Of a stretch of DNA of 54,056 nt, positions 46,016 to 54,056 are shown piece after piece. Under the pieces are notes generated by a model. That model searched no databases and was not told where the DNA came from. It worked only from the letters and a program-made list of their open reading frames with translations. A program made the position numbers and the translations under genes. Origin of the DNA: Candidatus Competibacteraceae bacterium (GTDB taxonomy: Bacteria; Pseudomonadota; Gammaproteobacteria; Competibacterales; Competibacteraceae). The stretch is from NCBI GenBank assembly GCA_016790045.1, contig JAEUPW010000077.1, positions 1-54,056 of the forward strand, read 5' to 3'. The stretch's first letter is position 1. Each line of letters opens with the position of its first letter.

Positions 46016-47168
46016 CGCGTTGCGCCGCGCTGTCCGGACGGCTGACGCGGGGCGCGGCCGACAGCGCGGCGTCGCGCTGATCACCGTGCTGCTGATCGTT
46101 TTTCTCGCCAGCGTCACCGCCGCCGGCCTCGCCGCCATGCAACAGATAACGATCCGCCGCAGCGCGGTCATGCAACACCAGCAACAGGCCCGGCTCTATA
46201 CCCTCGCGGTGGAACAGTGGGCCTTGCTGGCGCTGGCGCGCGACGGCAAACAAAGCCAAAGCGACCATCCCGACGAAGAATGGGCCAAAGCCTCCGCGCT
46301 GCTGCCGATCAAGGAGGGCGCGCTGTCGGGCCATATCCGCGACCTTCAAGGTTGCTTTAACCTCAACAGCCTTTGGCTGCCGTCTTCCAAAATGAAATCC
46401 CCCCAGCCCGGAAACGACGGTCAGGAAAATTCGCCCGATGCCGAACCGACACCCGACCAGCCCGCGCCAGATCAGCCGAAACGGTCGCAAGCGGACGCTT
46501 CCCCGCAAAAATCACCCGAAAATCCCTCGGCGTCCGACGCCCCGGAGCCGGCGGCCGACGAGGCCGAACCCGGCAAGGGTCGCCTGAACGAAGCGCAATT
46601 TCAGGTGCTGCAACGCCTGTTGGCCCGCCTGGAGCTCAAACCGGAACTGGCGCAGGCCATCGTCGACTGGATCGATCCCGACCAGGACCCGCTGTTTCCC
46701 GATGGCGCGGAGGATAGCGACTATAACGTGATGACGCCTCCCTATCTGGCCGCCAACCGCCCGATGCTGAGCGTCTCGGAACTGCGGTCGATCAAGGGCG
46801 TGGACCGGGAAACCTTCGATAAACTAGCCCCGCTGGTCTGCGCGCTGCCCGCAGATGCGCCGCTGAACGTCAACACCGCGCCGGCGCTGGTGCTGGCGGC
46901 CCTGGCCGAAGGCAAAGACCCCAAGGACATCGAACAGGCGCTCGAAAGCCGGCCCGCCGACGGCTACAAAAACGTGAACGAATTTCTGGACGCGGCCGAT
47001 TTGAGCGTGGAGGCGCGCTTGAAAAGCCAGCTCAGCGTCGCCACCCAACATTTTTTGTTGCAAGTCGAGGCGCGGGTGGGCGACGGCCGCGCGATGTTAT
47101 ACAGTACTTTATATCGCGACAAAAACGGCGCCCGCGTGCTGCGACGCGCTTTCGGCAACCAGGATTGA
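45981..47168 (+). CDS. gspK: Type II secretion minor pseudopilin GspK
   Basis: The largest pseudopilin (395 residues) lacks Glu5, as usual for GspK: cleavage in RQRG/VALITVLLIVFLASV follows a roughly 30-residue leader. The body has LQGCFNLNSLW, QAIVDWIDPDQDPLFPDGAE and LNVNTAPALVLAALAE, standard GspK motifs. An Asp/Pro/Glu-rich insertion lies between about residues 135 and 195. GspK caps the pseudopilus. The GTG at 45981 has GGAGG six bases upstream and lies inside gspJ. Confidence 0.93.
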   Translation: MKLPDCCRCPADALRRAVRTADAGRGRQRGVALITVLLIVFLASVTAAGLAAMQQITIRRSAVMQHQQQARLYTLAVEQWALLALARDGKQSQSDHPDEEWAKASALLPIKEGALSGHIRDLQGCFNLNSLWLPSSKMKSPQPGNDGQENSPDAEPTPDQPAPDQPKRSQADASPQKSPENPSASDAPEPAADEAEPGKGRLNEAQFQVLQRLLARLELKPELAQAIVDWIDPDQDPLFPDGAEDSDYNVMTPPYLAANRPMLSVSELRSIKGVDRETFDKLAPLVCALPADAPLNVNTAPALVLAALAEGKDPKDIEQALESRPADGYKNVNEFLDAADLSVEARLKSQLSVATQHFLLQVEARVGDGRAMLYSTLYRDKNGARVLRRAFGNQD

Positions 47169-47172
47169 CACC

Positions 47173-48372
47173 GTGCCCGCCCAACTGGTTTTTTTTCGTT
47201 TTCTGTCCCAGGACCGGATCGAATGGCGGTATGCCGATGGCCGCATCCGGCGCGGCGCGCCGTCCGAATGGGCGGCGGAAACCGTCGGCGCGCGCCAGAT
47301 TCTGGTCGCGCCCGGCGAAGCTTTGATGCTGAACTCGGTCGCCGTGCCCAGCCGCAACCGGGCCACCTGGGGCAGGGCGGTGCCTTACGCCCTCGAAGAT
47401 CAACTGATCGAGGACATCGAATCCTTGCACTTCGCCCTCGGCAGCGCCGTGGACGGCGAGCGCCTGCCGGTGGCGGTGATCGGCCACGCGGCGTTGCGCG
47501 CCTGGTTGGACGTTTGCGCCCAGCATGGCCTGACGCCGGTGGCCGCCATTCCCGAACCTCTGCTCATCCCCTGGCGGGAAGGCGAATGGAGCCTGCTGCT
47601 GGAAAACCGGCGGGCGGTGGTGCGCATGGGCCTTTGGGCGGGCTTCTCGACCGAACGGGATATGCTGGGCCTGTTGCTGGATCGGGTTTTGAGCGAGGGG
47701 GGCAACGCCAAACCGACCGGCTTGCGCATTTGGGGATGGGACGCCGCCAGCTTTTCCGAGCCGGCCCTCAGCGGCTGCGAGCGCCAGATCGAGACCGAAC
47801 CGGGAGAACCGCTGGCGCTGTTCGCATCGGGCTATCAGCCCGGCGCGACCCTCAACCTGTTGCAAGGCCCTTACGGCCGCCAAACCCCGTGGGGCCGCTG
47901 GCTGAAACCCTGGCGGGCCGCCGCCGCGCTGGCCGCAGCCTGCCTGCTGGTTCAAGGCTTCACCTCGATTTACCAGCACTGGCGGTTGCAACAGGAGACG
48001 CTCGCGCTCGGCGCCGAAATGGAGCGGGTTTACAAGGACGCCTTGCCGGATGCCACCCGCATCGTGAACCCCAAAGCCCAACTGGAAGCGCACCTCAAGG
48101 AATTGCGCCCGAGCGGCGGGGGCGAAGGCGTTTTTCTCGACTTGCTCAATCGCGGGGCGCAACCCCTCATCGCGGCTTCCGAGGTCGTCTTGCGCGGTTT
48201 CAACTACCGGGACGGCCAACTGGATTTATCGCTTCAGGGCGGCAATCCGGCAGCGCTGGACCAACTGCGCCAGCAGTTGAACCAGCAGCCCGGCTTGCAG
48301 GCGGAAATGCGCACCAGCCAGCGAGAAGGCCAAATCGAAAGCAAGGTCACTTTGAAGAAGGCGGCACCATGA
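47173..48372 (+). CDS. gspL: Type II secretion inner-membrane protein GspL
   Basis: This 399-residue bitopic protein recruits the GspE ATPase. A cytoplasmic actin-like domain occupies residues 1-240 (ATWGRAVPYALEDQLIEDIE). One membrane helix lies near residues 250-268 (AAALAAACLLVQGFTSIYQH) and a periplasmic ferredoxin-like domain ends the protein. It starts at GTG 47173, four bases after gspK, and overlaps gspM by four bases. Confidence 0.92.
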   Translation: MPAQLVFFRFLSQDRIEWRYADGRIRRGAPSEWAAETVGARQILVAPGEALMLNSVAVPSRNRATWGRAVPYALEDQLIEDIESLHFALGSAVDGERLPVAVIGHAALRAWLDVCAQHGLTPVAAIPEPLLIPWREGEWSLLLENRRAVVRMGLWAGFSTERDMLGLLLDRVLSEGGNAKPTGLRIWGWDAASFSEPALSGCERQIETEPGEPLALFASGYQPGATLNLLQGPYGRQTPWGRWLKPWRAAAALAAACLLVQGFTSIYQHWRLQQETLALGAEMERVYKDALPDATRIVNPKAQLEAHLKELRPSGGGEGVFLDLLNRGAQPLIAASEVVLRGFNYRDGQLDLSLQGGNPAALDQLRQQLNQQPGLQAEMRTSQREGQIESKVTLKKAAP

Positions 48373-48851
48373 AGGCTTGGTGGGACGGCATCAGCAACCG
48401 GGAGCGCGCCCTGATCGCCAGCGCAGCGGCGTTGACTTTGCTGTTGCTGTTCTATTTCGCGGTCTGGGAACCCTTTCAAGCCCAAAGCCGCCGGCTGCGT
48501 CAAAACGTCGCCGAACAGCGCGCCGACCTGGCCTGGGTGCGGCAAGCCGCGCAGGAAATCAAACGCTTGAACGCGAGCGCCGCCGTTCAGACCGCCGACA
48601 ATCGCTCCTTGCTCACGCTGGTGGATCAGACCGCGCGGGCCGCGGGCCTGGGCGCCGCCATGAAGCGGGTCGCGCCGCAAGGGGACGACAAGCTCAGCGC
48701 CCAGTTGGACGCCGTCGAATTCGATAAGCTGGTGCCCTGGATCGGCGTGCTCGAACGCGATCATCGCGTGACTCTGGTCAGCTTCAGCGCGGATCGGACC
48801 GAAACGCCCGGCTTGGTGAACGCGCGCATCGTGTTGGGCGGCAGGCCATGA
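48369..48851 (+). CDS. gspM: Type II secretion inner-membrane protein GspM
   Basis: This 160-residue protein has a short cytoplasmic start (MKAWWDGISNRERALI), one helix (LTLLLLFYFAVWEPF) and a periplasmic domain with coiled-coil start (AQSRRLRQNVAEQRADL) and a ferredoxin-like end. It partners GspL in the inner-membrane platform. Start and stop overlap gspL and gspN by four bases each. Confidence 0.9.
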   Translation: MKAWWDGISNRERALIASAAALTLLLLFYFAVWEPFQAQSRRLRQNVAEQRADLAWVRQAAQEIKRLNASAAVQTADNRSLLTLVDQTARAAGLGAAMKRVAPQGDDKLSAQLDAVEFDKLVPWIGVLERDHRVTLVSFSADRTETPGLVNARIVLGGRP

Positions 48852-49606
48852 AGTCGATCTGGGGCTATGGGCTGCTGGGGCTGGCCGCGTTCCTGATTTT
48901 TCTGGGGCTGTTAGCGCCCGCCACGTTGCTGGTCGATCAGTTCAGCCGCCGCCTGAGCGGTTTTAGCGCCCAAACGGTGGCGGGGTCGGCCGCTCGGGGC
49001 TCCATGTCGGCCATCGACTGGCATGGCGTTCGCATCGAGCGGCTGAGCTGGCGCTGGCGGCCGCAGGGCCTGTTGAGCGGTCGCCTGGAATTCGACCTGA
49101 AAGCCGACGATCCGCAGATGCTGTTGGCCGGCAACGCGGGATTCGGCTTCAATCGGCGGCTCCAGTTTCGGCAACTCTCGGGCCAACTGCCGGTGGAGTG
49201 GTTGAGCCGCGCCGTCTCGGGCAAACTCCCCCTGGACGGGATCGCGGAATTCAAGCTGCCGGCGCTCGACTTGGACGCGGCCGGCCAGCCGCTGGCGGCG
49301 CAAGGCGTCGTGCAGTTTCTGAACCTCCGCGCTTCGCTGGGACAACCCGTCAATCTCGGCGATTACCGCCTCCAATTGGAGCCGGCCGGCGCGGATGGCA
49401 TCAGCGGCCAGATCAAGGACGCGAACGCGCCGCTGGCCCTGGAGGGAACGTTGAACCTGGCCCCGGACGGGCGCTACCGCTTGAACGGCCATGTCGCGCT
49501 TCGCGAAACCGGCAACGCCGCCTTGCGGCAAGCGTTGAACCTGTTGGGGCCACCGGGCGGCGACGGCCGCTGGGCGTTGAATTTCACGGGCGCGCTGGCG
49601 CGTTAA
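48848..49606 (+). CDS. gspN: Type II secretion protein GspN
   Basis: This 252-residue GspN protein has one N-terminal helix (GLLGLAAFLIFLGLLAPATLL) and a periplasmic beta-rich domain (VDQFSRRLSGFSAQTVAGSA, SWRWRPQGLLSGRLEFDLKA). GspN is a non-universal T2SS component of unclear function. It ends the visible gsp operon. The genes expected next in related systems (gspD or others) are absent here. Confidence 0.88.
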   Translation: MKSIWGYGLLGLAAFLIFLGLLAPATLLVDQFSRRLSGFSAQTVAGSAARGSMSAIDWHGVRIERLSWRWRPQGLLSGRLEFDLKADDPQMLLAGNAGFGFNRRLQFRQLSGQLPVEWLSRAVSGKLPLDGIAEFKLPALDLDAAGQPLAAQGVVQFLNLRASLGQPVNLGDYRLQLEPAGADGISGQIKDANAPLALEGTLNLAPDGRYRLNGHVALRETGNAALRQALNLLGPPGGDGRWALNFTGALAR

Positions 49607-49702
49607 GCCCGGTTGCTCGCGCCGGCTCAGTCTTGATTAACCGATCCGTTAACGGTCATGATTTCCATTTATTGCGACGAGAACATCAGGGAGAACCCGT
49701 CG

Positions 49703-50941
49703 ATGCGACGCCTAACGCGCGGATTGCTCATTGTGCTGACCACGCTGGTCTTGGCCTCTTGCGCCACCGAACCGGAACCACCGAGCGTCAAAATTTTGTC
49801 AAGCTCCGCGCCGGTGGACCCCACGCTGCCGACGCTCGCGGAATTGCAGCCGCAAGTCTCGTTCTGGCGCAAAGTGTATAGCACCTGGAAACGCAATCAG
49901 GTCGCGCTGCACGATGACCGTTATCTGGACATCGTCTACGGCGTGTTGACGCTGCCCGAGTCCGGCGATGAAAGCCAAACCCCCGAACAAAAGGCGTTCG
50001 TCAAAGGCCACTACGAAAACCTCAAGGACCTGCTCGCTCAAGTCGAGCTCAAGAGCGCGTCGAACATCCCGATGACGCCTTCCGAACAAGCGCTGGCCAA
50101 TCACATCAAAAACAGCAGCGGCGGGTCCGCCGCCTTCTTCGGCGCCAGCGAACGCCTGCGCACCCAACGGGGGCTGCGCGAACGCTTCAAGCGCGGCTTG
50201 GAGATCAGCGGCCGCTACGATGCGACCTTTCGCAAAATTTTTTACGAAGCCGGCTTGCCCGAAGATCTGGCCTGCCTGCCCCACGTCGAATCGTCTTTCC
50301 AATACCATGCGGCCTCCTCGGCCGGCGCGGTGGGTATCTGGCAGTTCATGCCCGGCACCGCCCGCCACTTTGGCATGCTCAACGACGCCGTCGACGAACG
50401 GCGCGATCCGGTCGCCGCGGCGCATGGCGCGGCGCGGTACTTGCGCGAGGCTTACGACAAATTGGGCAGTTGGCCGATGGCGCTCACGTCCTACAATCAC
50501 GGCGTGGGCGGAATGCGGCGGGCTCAGGAAGCGCTCGGCAACGATTTCCCCGCCATCGTGCGCAGTTACGCGGGCCCTGGCTTCGGCTTTGCCTCGCGCA
50601 ATTTCTACGCGGAATTCCTCGCGGCGCGCGAGATCGCCCGAAACCCGCAACGGTTTTTTCCGGAAGGGATACGTTTCGAGCCGCCTTTGAATCTGGATCG
50701 AGTGCGGTTGCGGCAAGCGGTCGATGTCGCGACCTTGTCCAGCTACTACGATGTCAACTCCTGGGAACTCGCCAGCCTCAATCAGGCTTGGAAACCGGCC
50801 GCCCAGCAAGGCCGGATCGCTTTGCCCGCCGGCACCATGGTCTGGCTGCCCGCCGGCACCATCACCCGCATCGCGCAACGGGGGGTCGCCGGTCAAGAGC
50901 TGGTGCTGGCGGATACCTTGACGGCCGCCCGGCTCCGTTAG
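49703..50941 (+). CDS. MltD-like lytic transglycosylase lipoprotein
   Basis: This 412-residue outer-membrane lipoprotein cuts peptidoglycan. The lipobox is LVLASC after a 20-residue hydrophobic start. The lytic transglycosylase domain has catalytic Glu196 in CLPHVESSFQYHA, then GAVGIWQFMPGTARHFGM and ALTSYNHGVGGMRRA, close to MltD. After the domain a single LysM-like stretch is possible near SYYDVNSWELASLNQ. The ATG at 49703 has AGGGAG nine bases upstream; an ATG at 49658 is in frame but would bury the signal peptide. Following the T2SS genes, it may make room for the secretion machine, by inference. Confidence 0.88.
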   Translation: MRRLTRGLLIVLTTLVLASCATEPEPPSVKILSSSAPVDPTLPTLAELQPQVSFWRKVYSTWKRNQVALHDDRYLDIVYGVLTLPESGDESQTPEQKAFVKGHYENLKDLLAQVELKSASNIPMTPSEQALANHIKNSSGGSAAFFGASERLRTQRGLRERFKRGLEISGRYDATFRKIFYEAGLPEDLACLPHVESSFQYHAASSAGAVGIWQFMPGTARHFGMLNDAVDERRDPVAAAHGAARYLREAYDKLGSWPMALTSYNHGVGGMRRAQEALGNDFPAIVRSYAGPGFGFASRNFYAEFLAAREIARNPQRFFPEGIRFEPPLNLDRVRLRQAVDVATLSSYYDVNSWELASLNQAWKPAAQQGRIALPAGTMVWLPAGTITRIAQRGVAGQELVLADTLTAARLR

Positions 50942-50960
50942 CGACACTTGTCGTTCAACT

Positions 50961-50990
50961 AAAAACCCCTCTCAGGAGGGGTTTTTATTT
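50961..50990. terminator. Bidirectional intrinsic terminator
   Basis: AAAAACCCCTC at 50961-50971 pairs perfectly with GAGGGGTTTTT at 50976-50986 around a TCAG loop, followed by a T-rich run on the plus strand and, because of the flanking A-run, on the minus strand as well. It separates the convergent transglycosylase and fimV genes and should stop both. Confidence 0.93.
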
Positions 50991-51008
50991 TTCGAGCACC
51001 GCTTCCCG

Positions 51009-53402
51009 TCAACCGATTTTCTTCAGTAAATCCGTGGCCCGCTGTTTTTGCGAGACATCGCCTTCCGCGAGCACTTCTTCCAGCAGACCGCGCGCGCCGG
51101 ATTGATCGCCCATATCCAGATAAGCGGTCGCCAGATCGAGCTTCGTTTCCATGTAGTCGGTCGTATCGCTTCGTTCGCGCCGCGACGGCGCCTCCGTTTT
51201 CGGAAGCTCGAAGGGTTGATTGCCAAAATCCGGCAGACTCTTCTCATCCAACCGCAACGAGATGGGCTCCTGCTGTTTGCCGAATTCTTGGGTGACATCG
51301 GAAAAATCGAAGCGGTTGTCAGGCGCATCGGGCTTCGGCGCGGTCGGCATGGTCGGAATCGTCTGTTTGTCCGCCAGCGCCTGCGCGGACAAAATCGAGG
51401 AGAACGACGTGCTGGAGGCCGGTTCGGTCGCGGGCTCGCGCCCGTCGATCACCGATTGCAGGGTCGCTTTGCCCGGCCCGTCCAGTTTCAGTTCCAGCGG
51501 CGGCAGTTCGGCCGAGTGCGACCCGGTCTGTTGGGTGGTTAAATCGTTGAACTCGAAATCGAAGCCGTCCAGCCGCAGCTCGGAAGGCAACTCCGTTTGC
51601 GGGGTCTGGGCACGGTTCGCGTTCGGCTCCGCGAATTGCTCGGTCACTCGACCGGTGGGCCTGCGCGTGGCGGATGCGGTAACCGGCTCGGCATCCGGCA
51701 AACGCGCGTCGACATTTAAGGCAGACGGCGAAGCATCGGTGAAGGTCGGCCCGGTTTGCTCGATCCCGAAGTCGATATCTCTCAGAAGCTCGGTCACCGA
51801 CGGCGGTTGTACCGGGTTGGGCGGCTGATGGGTGGCGATCGACGGCGGAGACGCGGCGGCCACCATGGCCGCCACAGCCGGGACTGCCGCTGCCGCCGCA
51901 CCGGTCTTGGTCAATTCGACCGGCTTGATCGGCTCGACGCCGCCGACCACGATGGGCCGGGTCAACTCCGGTTCGCGCGGCGTTTGCACCCGTGTCTGGG
52001 TGATCGGCTCTCGCGCCACGCTCGCGGATGATGCGGGCTCCACCGAACGTCTGGAAGACGGCTCAAAGGGCTGCGCCACCGGCGCTTGACGTTCGGCCCG
52101 CCTCAACAGCGGCAACAGCAGCACCGAGGCGATGGCCAAACCGATCAACGCCAGCGCCAGCCATAACATCGGATTGTCCATCCAGCTAGACTCCTCGACC
52201 GGTTGCACCGGCGTCGGCGGTTTGACGGCTGGAGGCGGAGCGGCGACCGGCGGAGCGGCGACCGGCGGAGCGGTGACGGCCACGGGCGGCGCCGTGCTGG
52301 CGGGCGGCGCAACCCCGGCCGACGCGGGCGGGGTTTCCGCTTGAGGGATACTGGCCTGCGGGACGATCTCTCGCGGCTGCTCGGCCGGCGATAGCGCGGG
52401 CGGCTGCGCGCCTGACGGTGAAACGCCCGCTGCCTCGGGACCGACCGCCGGCGGCGTGACCGCGACCGGAGGCGGAGCCGCCGTCGAAGACGGTGACGTG
52501 ACGGCCGGAGGCGGCGTAATGGGCGCGGGCGGCGCGACCGGCGAAATCGGGGCCGGTGGCGTGGATTCCGGCGAAGCGGTCGCGGTCGGCGGCGAAATCG
52601 GTCCGGGCTCGAACGTGGGTGCCGGCGCGCTGGTTGCGGCCACGGCGGGCGGCGAGGCCCCACCTTGAACGCCCAAGGCTTGGGCGGTCGGCACCTTGAG
52701 CGTAGCGCCGCGTCGCAGCTCGTTGGGATTGCCGTTGGCGAATGCGCCGGGATTGCCGGCCAGCAAAATCGACATCATTTGCCGCAAGTCGACGTTGCCC
52801 GAAGGGCGGACCCGGCTGGCGATGCCGGAGAGCGTCTCGCCCGGCCGGACCGGCCCGTAGCTCGTCGCCCCCTCGAAACTGACCGGCGGCGGCGGCGGCA
52901 ACGCCAAGCCCGCACGCGGGGCGGCCGGTTGCTCTGGCGCGGCGGCCACCGGCTTCGGCAGCACGGGCGGCGGCAGCGGCGGCGGCGGCGGTTGGCGGTT
53001 GGCATACAGTTCCGGGTCGACCTGCACCGTAAATTCGCGAATCAACCGCCCGCGCGACCAGATCACTTCCAGCAGCAGATTGAAATTCGGCTCGCGGATC
53101 GGCTCGATGGAGCGGATGCGGATGACGTTTGGGCCTCCGGGCGGCGTCTCGACGGAAAGACGCAGTTTCGAAAGCATGGCCAAACGCTCGATGCCCGCTC
53201 GATCGAAATCCTGCTGGCGGGGAATTTGTACGGTGATCCCGTTGAGTTCGCCGGGATTGTTGGCGATCAGCGGAATATCGGCCTCAAAATTCTGATTGAG
53301 CGCCGAGCGCACGGCGAGCGGACCGACACCCAGGGCGAAAGCGCACAGCGGCGCCGCCAACCCGGCTAGCAGGGTGAGTCGGATGAATGTCCTGGTCGGC
53401 AT
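51009..53402 (-). CDS. fimV: Pilus/peptidoglycan-associated motility protein FimV
   Basis: FimV is an inner-membrane hub for type IV pilus assembly and polar cAMP signalling. The 797-residue protein has a signal peptide (TFIRLTLLAGLAAPLCAFA), the periplasmic FimV N-domain (LGVGPLAVRSALNQNFEADI), and a LysM-type domain near residues 184-240 (VRPGETLSGIASRVRPSGNV). A Pro/Ala/Val linker leads to one membrane helix near 411-433, then an acidic cytoplasmic part and the conserved C-terminal TPR-like block KLDLATAYLDMGDQSGARGL. The ATG at 53402 is supported by GGAG eight bases upstream; a longer frame from 53498 has no support. Confidence 0.94.
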   Translation of the reverse strand: MPTRTFIRLTLLAGLAAPLCAFALGVGPLAVRSALNQNFEADIPLIANNPGELNGITVQIPRQQDFDRAGIERLAMLSKLRLSVETPPGGPNVIRIRSIEPIREPNFNLLLEVIWSRGRLIREFTVQVDPELYANRQPPPPPLPPPVLPKPVAAAPEQPAAPRAGLALPPPPPVSFEGATSYGPVRPGETLSGIASRVRPSGNVDLRQMMSILLAGNPGAFANGNPNELRRGATLKVPTAQALGVQGGASPPAVAATSAPAPTFEPGPISPPTATASPESTPPAPISPVAPPAPITPPPAVTSPSSTAAPPPVAVTPPAVGPEAAGVSPSGAQPPALSPAEQPREIVPQASIPQAETPPASAGVAPPASTAPPVAVTAPPVAAPPVAAPPPAVKPPTPVQPVEESSWMDNPMLWLALALIGLAIASVLLLPLLRRAERQAPVAQPFEPSSRRSVEPASSASVAREPITQTRVQTPREPELTRPIVVGGVEPIKPVELTKTGAAAAAVPAVAAMVAAASPPSIATHQPPNPVQPPSVTELLRDIDFGIEQTGPTFTDASPSALNVDARLPDAEPVTASATRRPTGRVTEQFAEPNANRAQTPQTELPSELRLDGFDFEFNDLTTQQTGSHSAELPPLELKLDGPGKATLQSVIDGREPATEPASSTSFSSILSAQALADKQTIPTMPTAPKPDAPDNRFDFSDVTQEFGKQQEPISLRLDEKSLPDFGNQPFELPKTEAPSRRERSDTTDYMETKLDLATAYLDMGDQSGARGLLEEVLAEGDVSQKQRATDLLKKIG
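52234..52278. repeat. Tandem 15-bp repeat in the fimV linker
   Basis: GGCGGAGCGGCGACC occurs three times in tandem at 52234-52248, 52249-52263 and 52264-52278 (last copy slightly changed). It encodes a VAAPP repeat in the proline-rich linker before the membrane helix and is likely prone to length variation between strains. Confidence 0.85.
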
Positions 53403-53497
53403 GGACCTGTCTCCATTCCACCGCCGAACGATCGAAGTCCTGGCGGGATAGGCTTGGATGCTGCCGCCGCAGCCACGCCGGCCCGGCGGCTTTCCCA

Positions 53498-53531
53498 CTT
53501 CAAACCAGCGGGCGCTCCCGCTGGTTTGAAG
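53498..53531. repeat. Perfect 15-bp inverted repeat
   Basis: CTTCAAACCAGCGGG (53498-53512) and CCCGCTGGTTTGAAG (53517-53531) are exact reverse complements around a CGCT loop. It has no T-run, so it is not a standard terminator. It resembles the subterminal stems found in some mobile elements. Confidence 0.9.
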
Positions 53532-53545
53532 CTTCCCCTAAAGAT

Positions 53546-53567
53546 ACTCCTCGATGAAGGAGTTTTT
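53546..53567 (+). terminator. Short hairpin with T-run
   Basis: ACTCCT (53546-53551) pairs with AGGAGT (53558-53563) around a CGATGA loop, followed by a T-run to 53567. It fits a weak plus-strand intrinsic terminator although no plus-strand gene precedes it here, which suggests a remnant or a small RNA end. Confidence 0.45.
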
Positions 53568-53798
53568 CAGTGCGAGCAGCGACTTCGGCCATCGCCAAGA
53601 CAGCGACCATCGCTTGAGGTGGGCCCGCGGGGCGGCGAGCTTTCCGCGCAAGACGCCGGAGAATTCCACCCGCGCTCGTCACGTTCTGATAATAGCGCCA
53701 TTTTTACATTAATACATCTTTTCGTTACGCGCGCCGCCAAGGACATTACAATTTTATCGCTGGCGGACGCCAGACCTTGCTATCCAACCGATACACCG

Positions 53799-54056
53799 AT
53801 GGCTATCCAGATTTTATTGGTCGAAGACGAACCCTCCATCGCCGAAATCGTCCGGTTCGCGCTGGCCAGCGAAGGCTTTCAGACGACCTGGCGCGCCTTG
53901 GCCGCCGATGCGGAAACCGAACTGGCCGCCAGGGCATACGATTTGATCGTGCTCGACATCGGCCTGCCCGATGGGTCTGGCCTGGAATTGTTGAAACGGC
54001 TGCGGCGCGGCTCGGAAGTGCCGGCGATTATTCTCTCCGCGCGCAATGCCGAGATC
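53799..54056 (+). CDS. OmpR-type response regulator, 5' part (CreB-like)
   Basis: Only the first 86 residues are in the window. They form most of a receiver domain: ILLVEDEPSIAEIVRFALAS with the acidic pair, the phosphorylated Asp in DLIVLDIGLPDGSGLELL, and the conserved Ser in AIILSARNAE. The LPDGSG and spacing resemble CreB-type OmpR-family regulators, which would add a winged-helix DNA-binding domain beyond the edge. The start ATG at 53799 matches the family. A histidine kinase gene probably follows outside the window. Confidence 0.85.
   Translation, partial: MAIQILLVEDEPSIAEIVRFALASEGFQTTWRALAADAETELAARAYDLIVLDIGLPDGSGLELLKRLRRGSEVPAIILSARNAEI

Larger units (their letters stand above)
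53403..53798. other. Intergenic region fimV / response regulator with hairpins
   Basis: This 396-base divergent region has no confident gene. A 60-codon frame on the minus strand (53500-53682) has no recognisable product. The region holds two inverted repeats (listed separately) and an AT-rich stretch at 53690-53755 that is a plausible promoter area for the plus-strand response regulator. Confidence 0.5.

Noticed and set aside
53500-53682. Short minus-strand frame of 60 codons upstream of fimV
   Set aside because: No family resemblance and no clear ribosome site; its stop lies inside an inverted repeat. Kept only as a hint in the hairpin finding.

Overview
The window is about 54 kb of GC-rich chromosome from a gammaproteobacterium. 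Three gene blocks support this: smc-zipA-ligA, the run gshB-tonB-like-yqgE-ruvX-pyrR-pyrB-pyrC'-pilT/yggS-proC-yggT-yggU-metX-metW, and a pilI-pilJ-chpA-chpC chemosensory cluster. The last two are laid out much as in Pseudomonas, but pilG, pilH, pilK, chpB and pilU are absent from the expected places. Codon use, arginine/alanine-rich proteins and the presence of ZipA, FimV and MetXW point to a purple-sulfur/Competibacter-like or pseudomonad-related lineage. I cannot fix the genus.

Layout. (1) 1-4.6 kb: a sulfatase-type phosphoglycerol transferase, then an accessory island of lower GC on the minus strand. The island holds two HExxH proteins and a small exported protein. (2) 4.7-7.7 kb: universal stress protein, a DUF4124 protein, a small unknown, a degenerate squalene/phytoene-synthase-like protein and a YciK-type SDR. 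(3) 7.7-12.65 kb, minus: apparent operon yciO - site-2 protease - trpS - scpA - scpB - rluB. (4) 12.8-14.95 kb, plus: yciB - yciI - bolA - parvulin isomerase. (5) 14.98-30.3 kb, minus: pilI-pilJ-chpA-chpC, then smc, zipA and ligA. (6) 30.6-37.8 kb, plus: gshB, TonB-like, HIT, yqgE, ruvX and the pyrimidine genes pyrR-pyrB-pyrC'-pyrK-like. (7) 37.9-43.9 kb: pilT (minus) divergent from yggS, a small exported protein, proC-yggT-yggU and metX-metW. (8) 43.9-49.6 kb: type II secretion genes gspG-H-I-J-K-L-M-N. (9) 49.7-54.06 kb: a MltD-like lytic transglycosylase, a bidirectional terminator, fimV (minus), a hairpin-rich intergenic region and the 5' part of a response regulator cut by the window edge.

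How the genes work together. Several neighbours share cell-envelope and surface-motility roles: twitching motility (PilT, PilI/PilJ/ChpA/ChpC, FimV), secretion through pseudopilins (GspG-N), and wall or division enzymes (MltD-like, ZipA, YciB). Chromosome maintenance is represented by SMC with its partners ScpA and ScpB (encoded 8 kb apart) and by LigA and RuvX. PyrB and the catalytically dead PyrC' probably form one aspartate carbamoyltransferase holoenzyme, as in Pseudomonas. I saw no rRNA, tRNA, CRISPR array or intact insertion sequence. The most unusual items are the low-GC metallopeptidase island, the PyrK-like protein that ends where its iron-sulfur domain should begin, the ChpA with DNA-level duplicated Hpt modules and no nearby PilG/PilH, and the paired hairpins upstream of fimV.
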